In this document: piece after piece, positions 50,111-62,800 of the stretch
Numbering within the stretch: the stretch's first letter is position 1
Layout of the letters: each line of letters begins with the position of its first letter
Assembly: GCA_032173965.1 (NCBI GenBank)
Contig: CM063287.1
Span: forward strand, 12,901,859-12,965,858
Length of the DNA stretch: 64,000 bases
Reading direction: 5' to 3'
Source: Sitta carolinensis
Taxonomy: Eukaryota > Chordata > Aves > Passeriformes > Sittidae
Translations under genes and position numbers: made by a program
The notes under the pieces: model-generated
What the model was told of the DNA's origin: nothing
The model's database searches: none
Seen by the model: only the letters and a program-made list of their open reading frames with translations

Positions 50111-51658
50111 AACTCAAAAGATGGTACTATCCAGGGAAACATGGACATTCAATAAATCAGGGACAACATTAAAGAATAAAATCTAGGGCATCTTCTAGGG
50201 AAAAACAAAGCTTCAGAAAGCTTTGACTGAATATAGCATGAGGTTTTCCTTAAAACAAACAAACAAAAATAGAGATAGAATACAAATTGTCATATTAATT
50301 TTATCAGGAATGTAGATTTCTATAGAGTACATTTACCATGATATTCAAATTTGAATTCACTTCTCCAATGACACATGATATATGCAGGGCATTTTAAGTT
50401 AGTGAAAGATGATGTGATACAATTGGTAATATACTCACTTGAGACTTATCACGTCCTACCTGGAAGAAGAGAAAGAGAAGCAAATGCAAAAAAACCCAAG
50501 TCTCTTCCCTGTGAAAAAAAAGGCGAAACTTTTTTAAGCTGCTAAAATAAGCAATTAAAATTTAGTGTTAAGATTTACTACACACTTAACATATATCTAA
50601 CAAATCAGTCTATTGACAGTAGTGCAAACAGAAATGGCAAACTTTAAATAAGTATAGTACTGAGGATTAAAAGGTGCTTAGCCATAGATATTTATATAAA
50701 TATGCTAGTTCTGTAGATGTAGTCAGGAGAAAAAAACTCCAACAAAATAACACATATCCATGGATTTACATAACTGATTTCATCCTACCAAATGCCAAAT
50801 CCTAAATACAGCAACAACTCATGAGAAAGCTACTAAATGCAATTCTGAGTTAGCTTCAAAATTTATAAAAAACTTTAATTAGCAAATAAAAAAAATCCAA
50901 ATTTCAACATCCTGAACAAACAACATAAACCAACAATGCTTCACTGGTCAGAGAAAACACATATTCTGGGGAAAAAAAAAAAAAAAACCAGAAGTTTTTT
51001 TCTCACTCATCCTGCAGGTTTTATAGCAGGGCCAGAAAATAACCAGAGTATATCAGATAGCAGTCTGCTTAAACAGTGAAAGACTTCTCTAATGTTCCAT
51101 GTTTATTTTTGGGTATCTTATTCAAACAAACACCCTTCTTTTGCTCACACATGCTTGCACATGCAGACACCCTACCCACTGCATACCTTAATGTGCTTGA
51201 AAGGGGGCAACTTCCAAGCAAGTCTTTTATACCCTGAGACCTATTGTTCAGCAACAGCTCTGCAAATCCCCCTGCCATGAGAACAAATAGATTTTTGTTG
51301 ATGTTGTTTTGTTTTGTTTTAAATTTGCCTCAGCTGCATTTGATTGCTCCAAGCTTGTGGAGATTTTCCAGCTGAGGCCCTGAAATCCCCATTAGGATTT
51401 AACTCCTCAGTCTCACTTTCCCCAGCTCCTGAAATCCCAGTTCTGCTGGTACAAATAATGAATGTACTCATATGTGTGTGTAGGAATGATAGAGAGAAAA
51501 TCTCAGTGTTTAAGTGGTAACCCTGAGCCTTTGTGTTCAGAGGGAAGGCTGGTGCTCCCAGCAGGGCTTGCTGAGCCCTCTCCCTGGCCCAAGCAGACCT
51601 TGCTGGCTGTCACCACTCTGAGCAAAACTCTGGCATTTCAAGTCATCTCAGTCATTTT
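50111..51658. other. Unique AT-rich noncoding DNA, no gene seen
   Basis: Contains a 16-nt A tract at 50972-50987 and otherwise nothing recognised. GC content rises from about 51350 toward the minisatellite. Confidence 0.55.
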
Positions 51659-51952
51659 ATGGAAGAAATCACTTTTCTTGAAGCATTTCAAATAATTGCA
51701 GTATGTAGAAGGAAAATATATTTAAAACGTATTGGAAAGACTCCTGAAGATGGAACAGAACTGGTAAATATTGATGAGAGAGAGGAAATTTGGCTGCTCT
51801 GCAGAGATTTGTCACCACATACCAGCTCGCAGCAGCCTGCAGCCCTACACTTGGGGATCAGCGGCCCCACCCTAGCGGCCCTGCCCCAGCAGCAGAGGTG
51901 GAGGTGCTCTGCGGCTGGAGAATTCTGCACCCGGCCGGGCCGGCTGGCTCCG

Positions 51953-52735
51953 TCCCAGAGGCAGCCCGGGTGCCGGAGCAGCCCGTGTCCCGGAGCAGCC
52001 CGGGTGCCGGAGCAGCCCGGGTGCCGGAGCAGCCCGTGTCCCGGAGCAGCCCGGGTGCCGGAGCAGCCCGGGTGCCGGAGCAGCCCGGGTCCCGGAGCAG
52101 CCCGGGTGCCGGAGGAGCCCGGGTCCCGGAGCAGCCCGTGTCCCGGAGCAGCCCGGGTGCCGGAGCAGCCCGTGTCCCGGAGCAGCCCGGGTGCCGGAGG
52201 AGCCCGGGTGCCGGAGCAGCCCGTGTCCCGGAGCAGCCCGGGTGCCGGAGGAGCCCGGGTCCCGGAGCAGCTCGTGTTCCGGAGGAGCCCGGGTCCCGGA
52301 GGAGCCCGGGTGCCGGAGGAGCCCGGGTCCCGGAGCAGCCCGTGTCCCGGAGCAGCCCGGGTCCCGGAGCAGCCCGTGTCCCGGAGCAGCCCGTGTCCCG
52401 GAGCAGCCCGGGTGCCGGAGCAGCCCGGGTCCCGGAGCAGCCCGTGTCCCGGAGCAGCCCGGGTCCCGGAGCAGCCCGTGTCCCGGAGCAGCCCGTGTCC
52501 CGGAGCAGCCCGTGTCCCGGAGCAGCCCGGGTGCCGGAGCAGCCCGGGTCCCGGAGCAGCCCGGGTCCCGGAGCAGCCCGGGTGCCGGAGCAGCCGTGTC
52601 CGGAGCAGCCCGGGTGCCGGAGCAGCCCGTGTCCCGGAGCAGCCCGGGTCCCGGAGCAGCCCGTGTCCCGGAGCAGCCCGTGTCCCGGAGCAGCCCGTGT
52701 CCCGGAGCAGCCCGGGTCCCGGAGGAGCACACGCT
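51953..52735. repeat. GC-rich minisatellite, 17-bp unit, about 45 copies
   Basis: The unit is GGAGCAGCCC plus a 7-base suffix of three main kinds: GGGTGCC, GTGTCCC and GGGTCCC. Some units carry GGAGGAG instead of GGAGCAG. About 45 units were counted by eye; one near 52593 is 2 bp short and shifts the phase. The suffix order is irregular, like a minisatellite variant repeat code. Because 17 is not a multiple of three, each frame cycles through all three phases and yields a 17-residue peptide period (for example PGAARVPEQPVSRSSPG). No phase of the unit has a stop, so frames of 290-391 codons exist on both strands. The frames beginning at 51659 and 51790 enter from short unique sequence and have no family resemblance outside the array, so they are probably not genes. 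Confidence 0.94.
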
Positions 52736-53407
52736 CCCGGCCGAGTGAGCGAACGGCCCCGCCGGGCTCGGGGCCGGGCCGGGCTCAGCCACGGCCTCAG
52801 GGGAGAGGCCATTTATCAATAAAACACAGTTGCTCTGAGGGGCATAAAAAAGTATTCAGGGTTCTTAGATGCCTTACCAGTTGCAAAGAGAGAAAGCGGC
52901 ATTTTTTTTTTCTTAACAAAAAGTCTTTACTGTTTCAACTAAACCAATTCTGCCCATATTCCTAAGGAGTTGCAGTTCCTTATGTGCATTTAAAAGCCTC
53001 CCTAAAACTCACCAGTTTTCTAAGTGCTTTTGCTGGCTAACAACTATAGTTTTCCCTTTCCTTCTGTGTCCTCATGAGTTCATGTCACCATATGAAGTAA
53101 AAGTAAGCATTTTTGTGCAAAAATTCAAACAAGTGTGGGAAAACCCTGCTAATGTCTGTGTTTTAACCAGCGGGGCCGGGCCATAACGTACCTAACAAAG
53201 GGTATTGGAGCAGTTGTGTCAAAAGAGAGAAAAACGAGCAGAAATGCTCCCTATCACAGCGTATCTTACACTAATATCTACCCTCTTTTAATACGCATGA
53301 AAGTCAAACGTAAAGAAATAAAACCCTGACCTAAAAAGACGGTATCAACTGTGAAATAATATCAAGGAGTAAGCCTCCTCAAATCCCACCTCTTTTGCAG
53401 ATGTTCC

Positions 53408-53426
53408 TTTTTTTTTTTTTTTTTTT
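53408..53426. repeat. Poly(T) tract, 19 nt
   Basis: An unbroken T run without a recognisable attached element. Confidence 0.9.
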
Positions 53427-54581
53427 CACAAGGACATGGTTCTGTAAATTTCTAGTAGAAAATAAGTCTTTTTCTTTTGGCTTAATTCTTAATTGAAACC
53501 ATCCTACATGACAACACAGACAGTAGTCAAGTAATATAGATGAAAATCTTCATACCAAAGTCTTTGTCAAATTCAAGTGCAAATAAATTAGGAGTATTAA
53601 TTACATCATGTGTGAATCAAGACCTAGTTATTTCTACTAAAGAGGAGGACGTGATTAATGAGACTGTGCTTTTATATTTATACAACGGAAACACCTCTAC
53701 TCCCTCAATCTGCAGGGCATGAGAACTCAAAATGAACATATTTTAAGTAATTACTCACACTCGATTTCCTCATGACACAGGTCTGAAAATTACTCAGTCC
53801 TTTCCTTCTTACTTTTAAGAAAAGGATTACATTTTAACTTCTGTCTCCCATTTTGTATGTAATCAGTGAACCTGAAAACTGTCAAAGGACAGCTTTAAAT
53901 GTAGAGTGAGGAAAATAGTCCATAAACTCAATCCTAATAATTTGATTTCTATACCACACCAACAACTTTCTTAAACACTATACTCTTGGGTTTGCTGTTC
54001 TCTGAGTGGTCTTTTTAAATTTTATTTATCTTTTCTTCAAATTAAAACTATTATAATTTAATGCTGAGAGGTTGCCATTTTATTGAGACTTTTTCCCAAA
54101 TACTCTTCTGAAATCTGGAAAATAACATCTACAGAGTAAAATGTAACACTTCCTCTTAGCCAGCAGTGTTACATTTCCAACTAAGCACACTATATAGCTC
54201 TAGACTGTAGGTAAAGCAAATTTACTTGGCTTTAATGAAGACAATCTGGAATATAATTTCAAACCATTCTGCAAAAGAATCCCTCCGAAAACTTTTTATT
54301 TGGGCATTCAAGCTGGGGTGTTGAAGACTGAGTCATTCAAGGATTTTAGTTCAGAATCATCTTTCATCAGTATGAAAGTGTCTTTATGTCAATCAGAAAT
54401 AATCTCAATGTCAAATTCTTTCTCTGGGCGCTTGTACCTTGAAGTTTGAATTAAGTTATTTATTTATTTCATCTGAGCAGAAAATACTAGGGACTCTAGC
54501 CAAAAATGACTTTAATCCTCAGAGAGTTATAGATGTAATGGCAAGTGTTTACACTTCTCATGCTATTTGTCACACGGTATC

Positions 54582-54599
54582 TTATTATTATTATTATTT
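54582..54599. repeat. (TTA)n microsatellite, about 6 units
   Basis: Six TTA units, the last one imperfect. Likely polymorphic. Confidence 0.85.
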
Positions 54600-57500
54600 A
54601 ATGTGTCATGGCATCCCTTGGGATGCCTCTCCACCTACACTGAACCATAAAATGTCTCTGCTGATGAAAACTGCTTTGAAAAACTGGATTCAATAAAAAA
54701 GAGGAAACTTTAAGGTAAGAAGACTAAAAAGGATCTCCTAATTCCACTTACCATGAATTTCATTACAAGGGAACCCTCTTTGGTGATTTAATATAACAAA
54801 TGGACAATCACATACTTGATTCAGTTCTGATTATGCCAACCATTAAGTACACTGAAGTGTTTCTGTGGGAACATCAACATACATCAAAATATTCAAGAAG
54901 CTTCCCACTTTCATCCCAACAGGCAGACAGTAAGTTTCTGAGAATGGGTATTTGTGAGTCAGCTACAGGCAACAGCAATATCCACATCTAACCCTGCTAA
55001 ACTTTTGTAATGTCCTCTTAAACTCAGCTATAATAAATGAAAATATCTCTATTTTTTTTTTCCTAGCAGTTTTACAAGATGGAAGTGCAAGTACTAATAA
55101 AATATATGGTTTAATTAACTAAACTTATGCTGCAGTGTACATTAGAAGTGGATGATTTACAAAGTGTTATCCTCTTCAGGACAGAATAATGCAAACAGCA
55201 TAATTAAAAGTTGATGAGAAGTGTATTTATTGAGTACACAGGAAGAATAGACACTCAGATTTATGATACGCAAAGTGTACCTTTCATTTGCAGTATTAAC
55301 ATTTTAAAGTCCAAAGCATCAGCATAATGCATCCAAAGTGTTCTATGCAGCATCCATATAATTCAACCCTGTTAAACCTCACACTGTTGATGGTAAATTA
55401 TGTGACCCGAACATACACAACTGTAACATGATATATTGTGATATCATGATTATGTTCATTGAGATGTCCGTGGACGCAATACATCACATTTGCCTGTCGG
55501 TAAGTACATGTGAAATAGTTGAAGGGCCATTCATTTATTTGTGACATGAATTTCAGAGCCATCAGTCATAGACCCATCAATGTAAAACAAGTCACTGTTT
55601 AATTTTAATGAAATTGCTTTTAGAAAATTCTAGCTAGTATTCATGCAGATCAGGGTCTTTTGAGCCTTGGGTATTTGATATATTATTTTGAGAGTTTATA
55701 ACCATTCTAGAAGATAAAATGTATATTAATACCCTGGGAATTTTCAAGCTAGGTAGACACAACCTCACAAGACAATTACTTTTGTTTCTGCCCTTCTATT
55801 AAACCCAGTCTAACATCCTGCTCTTTGGAAAAATCCATGATTTGAGGTGCAGAGGCAGATACTATGAACAACACCTATTATCCAAACATCAACACTACTG
55901 AATTTTTTAGAGGGACACACAGAGATATCATGTACCAAGTAAGGCTTTTAGTCAATAGCTAAATCTTCAGGTAAATAGACTCCCAACCAGCTGTAACATG
56001 TCTCAGTTATGAAATTTGTCTTCCTTCTAAGTATATTTTATGTTGTATTGTATGATGCACAAAAAACTCATAATGGGAGTTTGAAGATGCATGTTAAAAA
56101 AATAATTGTGGCTATAGTTATAAAACCAAATTTGGAGAGAGAGAGGCAATTTGTGGGAAAAGAAAAATAAGCTTCTTTATATAGCACCATCTTAACACAT
56201 ACATTCTTTTTAGAAAATAATTTTTTGGAAAGGTGAAACTAGATGAAAAACATCTGCTGGTCCCTCATAATTAGGAGTTTAATTCTCCCTGAAAACTTCC
56301 TTTAACTCCTCTCCCAATTTAAAATGTATTTACAGCAAAATGTTTGGGGTCATTCTATGAAGTCAGCAGAAGTATCAAATAGGTCTGCTAACAGAGATGA
56401 AAATAGTTAGTTGTTTAGCAGGTGTTCCATACCTAACATGATTTTTAAGAAAGGACAAAAGGTGCTGTGCTCTCTAATTAGAACTTTCTTATTATCCACA
56501 TGTAAACACATAGGAACAAATTTACCAGAAAAGCGGATGGCTAGATTTAAAGCACCAGTATTTGTTTCTCCCATTACCAATGCTCATCTGTGAACTCAGG
56601 TTCCCAATTATGCGATGAGGAGCACAGAAGTTAGGATAGATCCACCACCACTACCAACTACTTCTGTGGTGTCATATTTGTGCACACAGTGTTCCCCACA
56701 CATGCTCTGGCCTCTGACCCCAGCCCTGCCAGGTGTATGCTTACAGTTAAATACTACTTTAAAACTTTTAATAAAGGTGGATGAGTATTCACCGTGCCCC
56801 AAGCTCTACTGTCCTTCCTTTCAACAGAAATATCAATGGCTAAAAATACACACCAGATTTTAACTGAAGACAATCACTTTTAAAATTATAAAGTCTCATT
56901 ATAAAGTAGTTACTAAATACTAATTACTAATGATTTTTCTTTCTTTCTCTGCCTGTAGCTTGTTGGGGCAATTTCCTCGAAAGTTTAAAAAGGTCAGAGT
57001 GCTCATTTGTGCATGATTATTTCAGCTTGGCTATATGTGGAGGTTTTTTCCATTGAGGGGGATGTGTGTGTAGTTGCATAAGATTAACAACAATTGGGGT
57101 AGGAAGAAAAATATACCACAGATATCAGGCTATGTATTCCCCAGATAATAAAACTGGAATTCCCCTTTTACCATATCTTCATTTTTTTCATTATAGTGTG
57201 CGGCTAATATAAAGAATAATTTGTGGTTCTGGTATGGATTTGCTGTGAAACCTTAGGAAGACCACTTGAACTCTTTGTATTTTAGCTTCTTAAGTTTTAA
57301 ACCCCAGATTATGTCTATCAATTTCTTTTCATCACTTCAAATGAACCAATAAGCAAAAAAATCTCTGTGCCTTTTAAATATTTCTATTAAGAAAAATATA
57401 AATTTTCTTATTGTAATGGTATATTAATTGAATTATTATTTTCAGCCACAGGTCCTATTAGGCACAAAATAAAATAAGTTCAAAAATCACTGAACTAGTG

Positions 57501-59061
57501 AACAGCCTCAGCTAAATTAAGTATAGTGAAAGTACTATACATTATTTTTCACAACCTGCTTTCTTACTCTTTTTTGTACCTATTCAGTTTTGGCTAAATT
57601 AATTTTTATACTGTTCAGAAAGATATAAGGATAGGGATGCTAAAGTTCTGTTTACCAATCAATATTGAGACTTTAAAATTAATTTATTGACTTTTACTGG
57701 GAATAGTCAACACCAGACACCTAACGTATATGAGCTAAGCTCACTTTTGCTTAATGGGAAATGTCTTCTCAAGGGCAAGTCAGGATATAGCAAAGGACAG
57801 AATAAATTATGTTTAGTGATGGTCCCTTTGGGATAAGGCTAATTTTTCCTAAAGTTGTCTGTGAAATGCATGTATATTAATGCAGGAGCTACCTCTACAT
57901 AATTTCTCAGGATGATACATTTTCTCTTGGAAGTAGTGTCCACGCAGCCATTTTAGTGGAATAATATGATCATGTCTTTTTCTGAGGTTCTGACATTTTT
58001 CACAAAATAGACCCTTAATTAAACAAAGAGGCCAAAGTTTAGAGATTTACTATCACTCATTCTGCTTGCATGAAGTTTGGCATGAGGAGGCTGGTTTATT
58101 GAAATATTTTTCACTTAATTTTCTTACATTAAGGGCCCTTTCCAAATTGAATTTAAATGAATGGTACTTTGGCAGTGACAGAAACACTGGGATTTCCATA
58201 CTTACTGATCTACTCCATAGGATTCCAGTTCTGAGACTCAAGTAAGGGATAAAGTATTCTGATTGAGATATTTTTTAATGATGTCAGATGGTTACTGCAT
58301 TGTAAATTATGTTAACACTTTACTTTAATCCAGTTGGGAATATAATTTAAACGAAATCATCGGAAGTAACATGAGTTCAGCTGGTGGGCAATACTTCTAT
58401 TTTTATTTTGGTCAAAAGAGAGAAATGGTCAAAAAGAACACAAAAAGACTCAGGCACCTAGTATTTTTCTGAGAAATGTCTGTTGCAAATATGACCTTGG
58501 ATATGAATCTTAACATCATGACTGGCCTTTGCCTGCATTCCTTACTGAAAAAAAGAATGCTTTTACTCTTTGAAAAGTTCAAACTCTGCTTCACACCCAT
58601 TTCTGACAAAAAAAAATTAATTACAGATATGCACTCAAGCCCCTAACTCTCTTTATCATCTTCATTCTTCCTCATATATCTGGGTTAGATTTGTTTGACT
58701 CATTTTTTGTGATTCCACAACAAACACAGCCACTACTCTGTTATATTCTTCCTATCACTCTGAGCACACCTCCTGCTGAGATCCCACAGAAAGCAAACAT
58801 CAGGCTCTGCTTCTACTCCCTATATTTCTTCCTATTCCAGTGTCACACCCCTTTAGTGAAAGGATGAGGGCTCTCAATGAGAGTCTACTGTGATTTTTGG
58901 AAGCAGCAACCTTACGTGATGCATGCTGTCTTCCCTTCTTGTAGCAGGGTCACAAATGTGTCCAGGGTCCCCAGTCTGACAAACCTTTACAAATGCATTC
59001 CTGGCTAGAGAGGTGAACTCAACACAAGTTGTACTTCAATCCACTGATACATCAGCTCTTA

Positions 59062-59083
59062 TTTTTTTTTTTTTTTTTTTTTT
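59062..59083. repeat. Poly(T) tract, 22 nt
   Basis: An unbroken T run. No retrocopy body was recognised on the minus strand beside it. Confidence 0.9.
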
Positions 59084-59639
59084 AATTCAGAGAGGGAAGA
59101 GAAAAAAATTGTCTGAAAGCTTGTGAAATGTAAATGTTTTAAACAAAATAAAACATGACTAAGAAAAATCTTCCTTGCAACAAACTCAATAACAAATAAA
59201 TGTTAGTTGTCTAAAATTAGAACTTACAAAAATCTAAAGGATATGAGAATCAGAGCACTTCTGAATGAAGCTGTAACATGTGAAAATATCATAGGGTGGA
59301 AGATACAGCTCAATGTGTCTTTTCTTTACAATTTATGAGCTTAATTTCCCTAAGGCAATTGTGTGGCTATGGTTTATTCTAACCAGTAGTAAAACTGAAA
59401 GGAAAACAGAAGAAAATGAAATGAAAGAGTACTGGGGAAATAAAACAAGCAGGTGCTCAGCATTGGTGACTTGCATGAAGTCTGTTAGCTGTCTTTCGCC
59501 TACCACCAGAGAGCTGCCAATGGTCAGTTGTCACCTTGTTCTTTTGCTGTTCATTATAACCTTCTGATTTTTTACATATTTGGGAGTCAGTTTCTCACGA
59601 TTTTCTATAAACAATATTATTGCTGACATTCCTTCCAGT

Positions 59640-59818
59640 AGGAGGGACAATTGATAGACATTTTCCAAGACCAGTGGAATTGAAGAGGTTGAACCTCTAT
59701 CTTCCAATGTGGTCCCTTTCTGTGAAAAGTATATAAGGTTAAGTCAAAAAATAAATCTCTCTCTTTCTCCTCTCGATCAGACTTTGTCATGTCTGTTGTG
59801 TCTCTCCGTGACGTCACA
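59640..59818 (+). mobile_element. Short ERV-like LTR relic (promoter, polyadenylation signal, U5)
   Basis: Retroviral LTR order is visible: TATATAAGG at 59730-59738, AATAAA at 59750-59755 followed by a CT-rich stretch (CTCTCTCTTTCTCCTCTCG), then TTGTCATGTCTGTTGTGTC and a CA end after a perfect cAMP-response palindrome TGACGTCA at 59809-59816. Upstream the segment AGGAGGGACAATTGATAGAC probably belongs to U3. The left end is uncertain and may be truncated. No adjoining gag-pol trace was seen, so a solo LTR or fragment is most likely. The 86-codon minus-strand frame that covers it is incidental. Confidence 0.55.
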
Positions 59819-62800
59819 GCGTCAGTCAGTGGGAGAGTAGGACAAGAAAAGAGTTCATCCACTTCAAAGCTTGCCAAACAACCCTACCACCTTGAGTAAG
59901 GGAGCTCTTCTTAGTCAGGCTCCCTGCAGTTTGTGTACATTCAGCTTTTCACTTTCAAGTGTTTCCCCCCTCACCTGTGTCTGCAAAGCCCACTCCACCC
60001 CATCCCCAAATTTCAAACCCAGGGAACTGCTGTGGGAGGGAGAAAGCAGTTGTGGGTGTTCGCTTTGTTGTGGGTTTCTCCCTACAGGCTCAGCCAGCCT
60101 AGCAGTTGGTAGTACACCAGATTTTTATTTTTTTTCCTCTGATTCTAAGCATGATTTACAGGCTTGAGTTATTATTTATCATTATTCATTTTCTGTCACC
60201 AGTGCATTGAAGGTTAATAGAAATGCCAGCATGCTCACTGATTTACTTAGTAAAATATTTGTTCCAAGGTTTAGGTCAGATGATTGGTGTCTGAGCGAGC
60301 TTGAGGTTTATGCATTATGAAAAGCAAGCTGACTTGACCTTGAGCCACTAGCACCAGCACTATATATTACTTTAGTGAAGTGACCTTCAGAGCCCCAAGA
60401 CACACTAGATGTATTCAACACATGTTTTCTTCTCCCATACTACTGACATTGTATACATTCTTACTGAACTTATGTAATGTAAGATGATACTCACTTTTCA
60501 TCTAATGAATTTGAGTAGGATGACACATTCAGCTAAACCCCCCCACCTCGGAGGTAACAAACTACCTTTGAATCCCAGATGGACTGAGACTCAACAAGTA
60601 CTTCAGGCTAATTGATACATTTAGTCACACAGAGCATCTGGTTCACAAACCCACAAAGGAAGCAGAGGGCCTGATTCTGAGATTAACCACCTTGGTATAA
60701 GTCAGGAGTAACTCCAATGGCCACGATATTAAGTGAGAAAAATATAAAGCCCACGGGTGAAAATTCATAAATTGGCAGGGTTTATGCCTGGATTATACTT
60801 CTTAATGCTTACGTTTATAATCCATCCCTGCATGCACCTCTTTTTTTCCTGTGTAAATGGACCCCTAAGTGTGGTGTGGTGTTGTCAGACAAGAGTAAAC
60901 ATATGCAAACAATGGTTACAGAAATTATTTTCTTACTCTTGATTTTCACATTGGCCCGGTCATCTTTCTCTTCTCACTTGTGCAGCAGTATATAAGTATC
61001 TTCAGATGATTTCTTTTTGTTCTGTTTATTCAAACAAACAATGGCCACTATAGCCAAAATGAAAAATCTTAACAATGCTAAAATTTAATATTATTAATTT
61101 GAAAGGCTCTCGGTTTGCTGTCAGCTACACTGGAAAGAAGCCAGACTAATTCCAGACTCTTTAGTGGATCTACTCCAGATTTACATCAGCAAAAATAAGA
61201 GCAGTTATTTGGCACAATGCATGTATGTATTTTTTTCCAGCTTCTCTTTAATTCTTCCCAGGTATCAACCAGAGAGACGTCATCCCTAAGAAGAATTAAA
61301 AGCAGAACCTTTTGCCTCCATACCTTATTAAGACAGAAACACCTTCTTAATTTTTCACTTCCCCCATACATGACATTTTGAGATAGCTGAGATTTATATA
61401 GGCAGATTTGGCAGCCTTTTCATATTTACTTACACTCACAGATAAATCAAACCCAGGGCACTCTCTCCAAGAACAAGTTATTTGTTATCTGACTAAGTAA
61501 GTGTTAGTGGATCAGACATAGGAAAGGTATTTCTATTATAACTGTGTTGTTTGGCTATGATTTACTGTGGTAGATGATAATATTTTTTATTCTTGATTAT
61601 ACAGTGTGTTCTCTTATTGTCTCATGTATTTTAACATAGTTACTGGGAAGGGTAGAAGGAGAGGGAGGTGGATTGGTGTTTGACACATTAACCAATGGAA
61701 GGAAACTGAACCCCATCAGCAGAAGAAGAGAAAACTTAATCCTGCTGTTAAATCAGAAACAATTAAACTCATGTGGGGTCTGCCAAGAAAAAAAAAAATG
61801 CACTTCTAGAGAAAATATGGGTGAAAATCAATTTTTTTCACTTGATATCTGCATTAATGCTACAAACATAGGAAAATGTTTAAATACTCTGGATAGTAAC
61901 TTAACACTCTTCTGCCCTCCACTCTGGAGAAGAAAAACTCAGTAACACCATTGTGTTCCCAGACTGCCCTAATTCTTTTCTTACACTTCCTTCTTTACCC
62001 AAGAGTAACAGATTCCTCTTCCAAAAGCAAACTTAAAATTTCCCCAAGACCACATCTTTTTTCATCTTTCATCCAAGCTGATGTTGTTTCTCAAGCAGGG
62101 AAATGTAGGACCGCTGATTCCATGAAATCAAATAGTGGTGAGTTATTCATCTTTTAAAATAAAACAGTAAAAATGTATGACTTCTGTAGCAACATTAGAA
62201 GCAATCTCGTGGTGGGGCACAGGATTGGTTGAATTTGAAGTTTTCCTTCAACAACCAAGAAAATCAAAGATATTACAAATCTAATTTTAAGTCCAAGAGC
62301 AGAATTTTGGGGAGGACGTAATCTCATGGTAAGACTATCTTAGATGCACATCTTAGTTGAGAATTGTGTAAAATAAAACAAATTTCAGCATACAGTAATA
62401 CAGATTTTCTAGCTTTCTATGGAGCCTGCACCATCAGCATCAACAGAGGTGTTACTGTCACATCTCATGACTTAGCTGGTACAAAGTCTGGTACGTTGGT
62501 AGACAACAGTCCCAATGTGCTGCAGTAGACAGCATTATACTCACATGCCTCAAATTTGTCTTTCCTTTTCTTCTGCAAGATTTATTTACCTCGTCTTTTC
62601 AGCCAAAGAAAGGTTCATTACCCTGCTCACATTAAGGTACATACTAGGTTTTGCTGTTATAAGTAACTAGCCTGCTCTCAATTAACTTTTTCTTGTGTTC
62701 TGTCTTTCCCTTGGTCACCTTCCTGCAATTTCCAGAACTGATCTAGAAAGATAGAGAAAAGTAAATATGTACCAGGAACCAAAACATTTTTAAGCACACC

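Larger units (their letters stand above)
52736..59639. other. Unique AT-rich noncoding DNA, no gene seen
   Basis: The first 100 bases continue the high GC of the minisatellite flank (CCGCCGGGCTCGGGGCCGGG near 52758) and then drop to AT-rich DNA after an AATAAA at 52820. Includes a 19-nt T tract at 53408-53426, a TTA microsatellite at 54582-54599 and a 22-nt T tract at 59062-59083. The stretch at about 55060-55650 is low in simple repeats and could be conserved noncoding DNA, but this is only an impression. No exon was recognised. Confidence 0.5.

Noticed and set aside
51688..52812. 374-codon minus-strand open frame over the 17-bp array
   Set aside because: Same cause: repeat units free of stops. 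It runs antisense to equally open plus frames and has no independent support.
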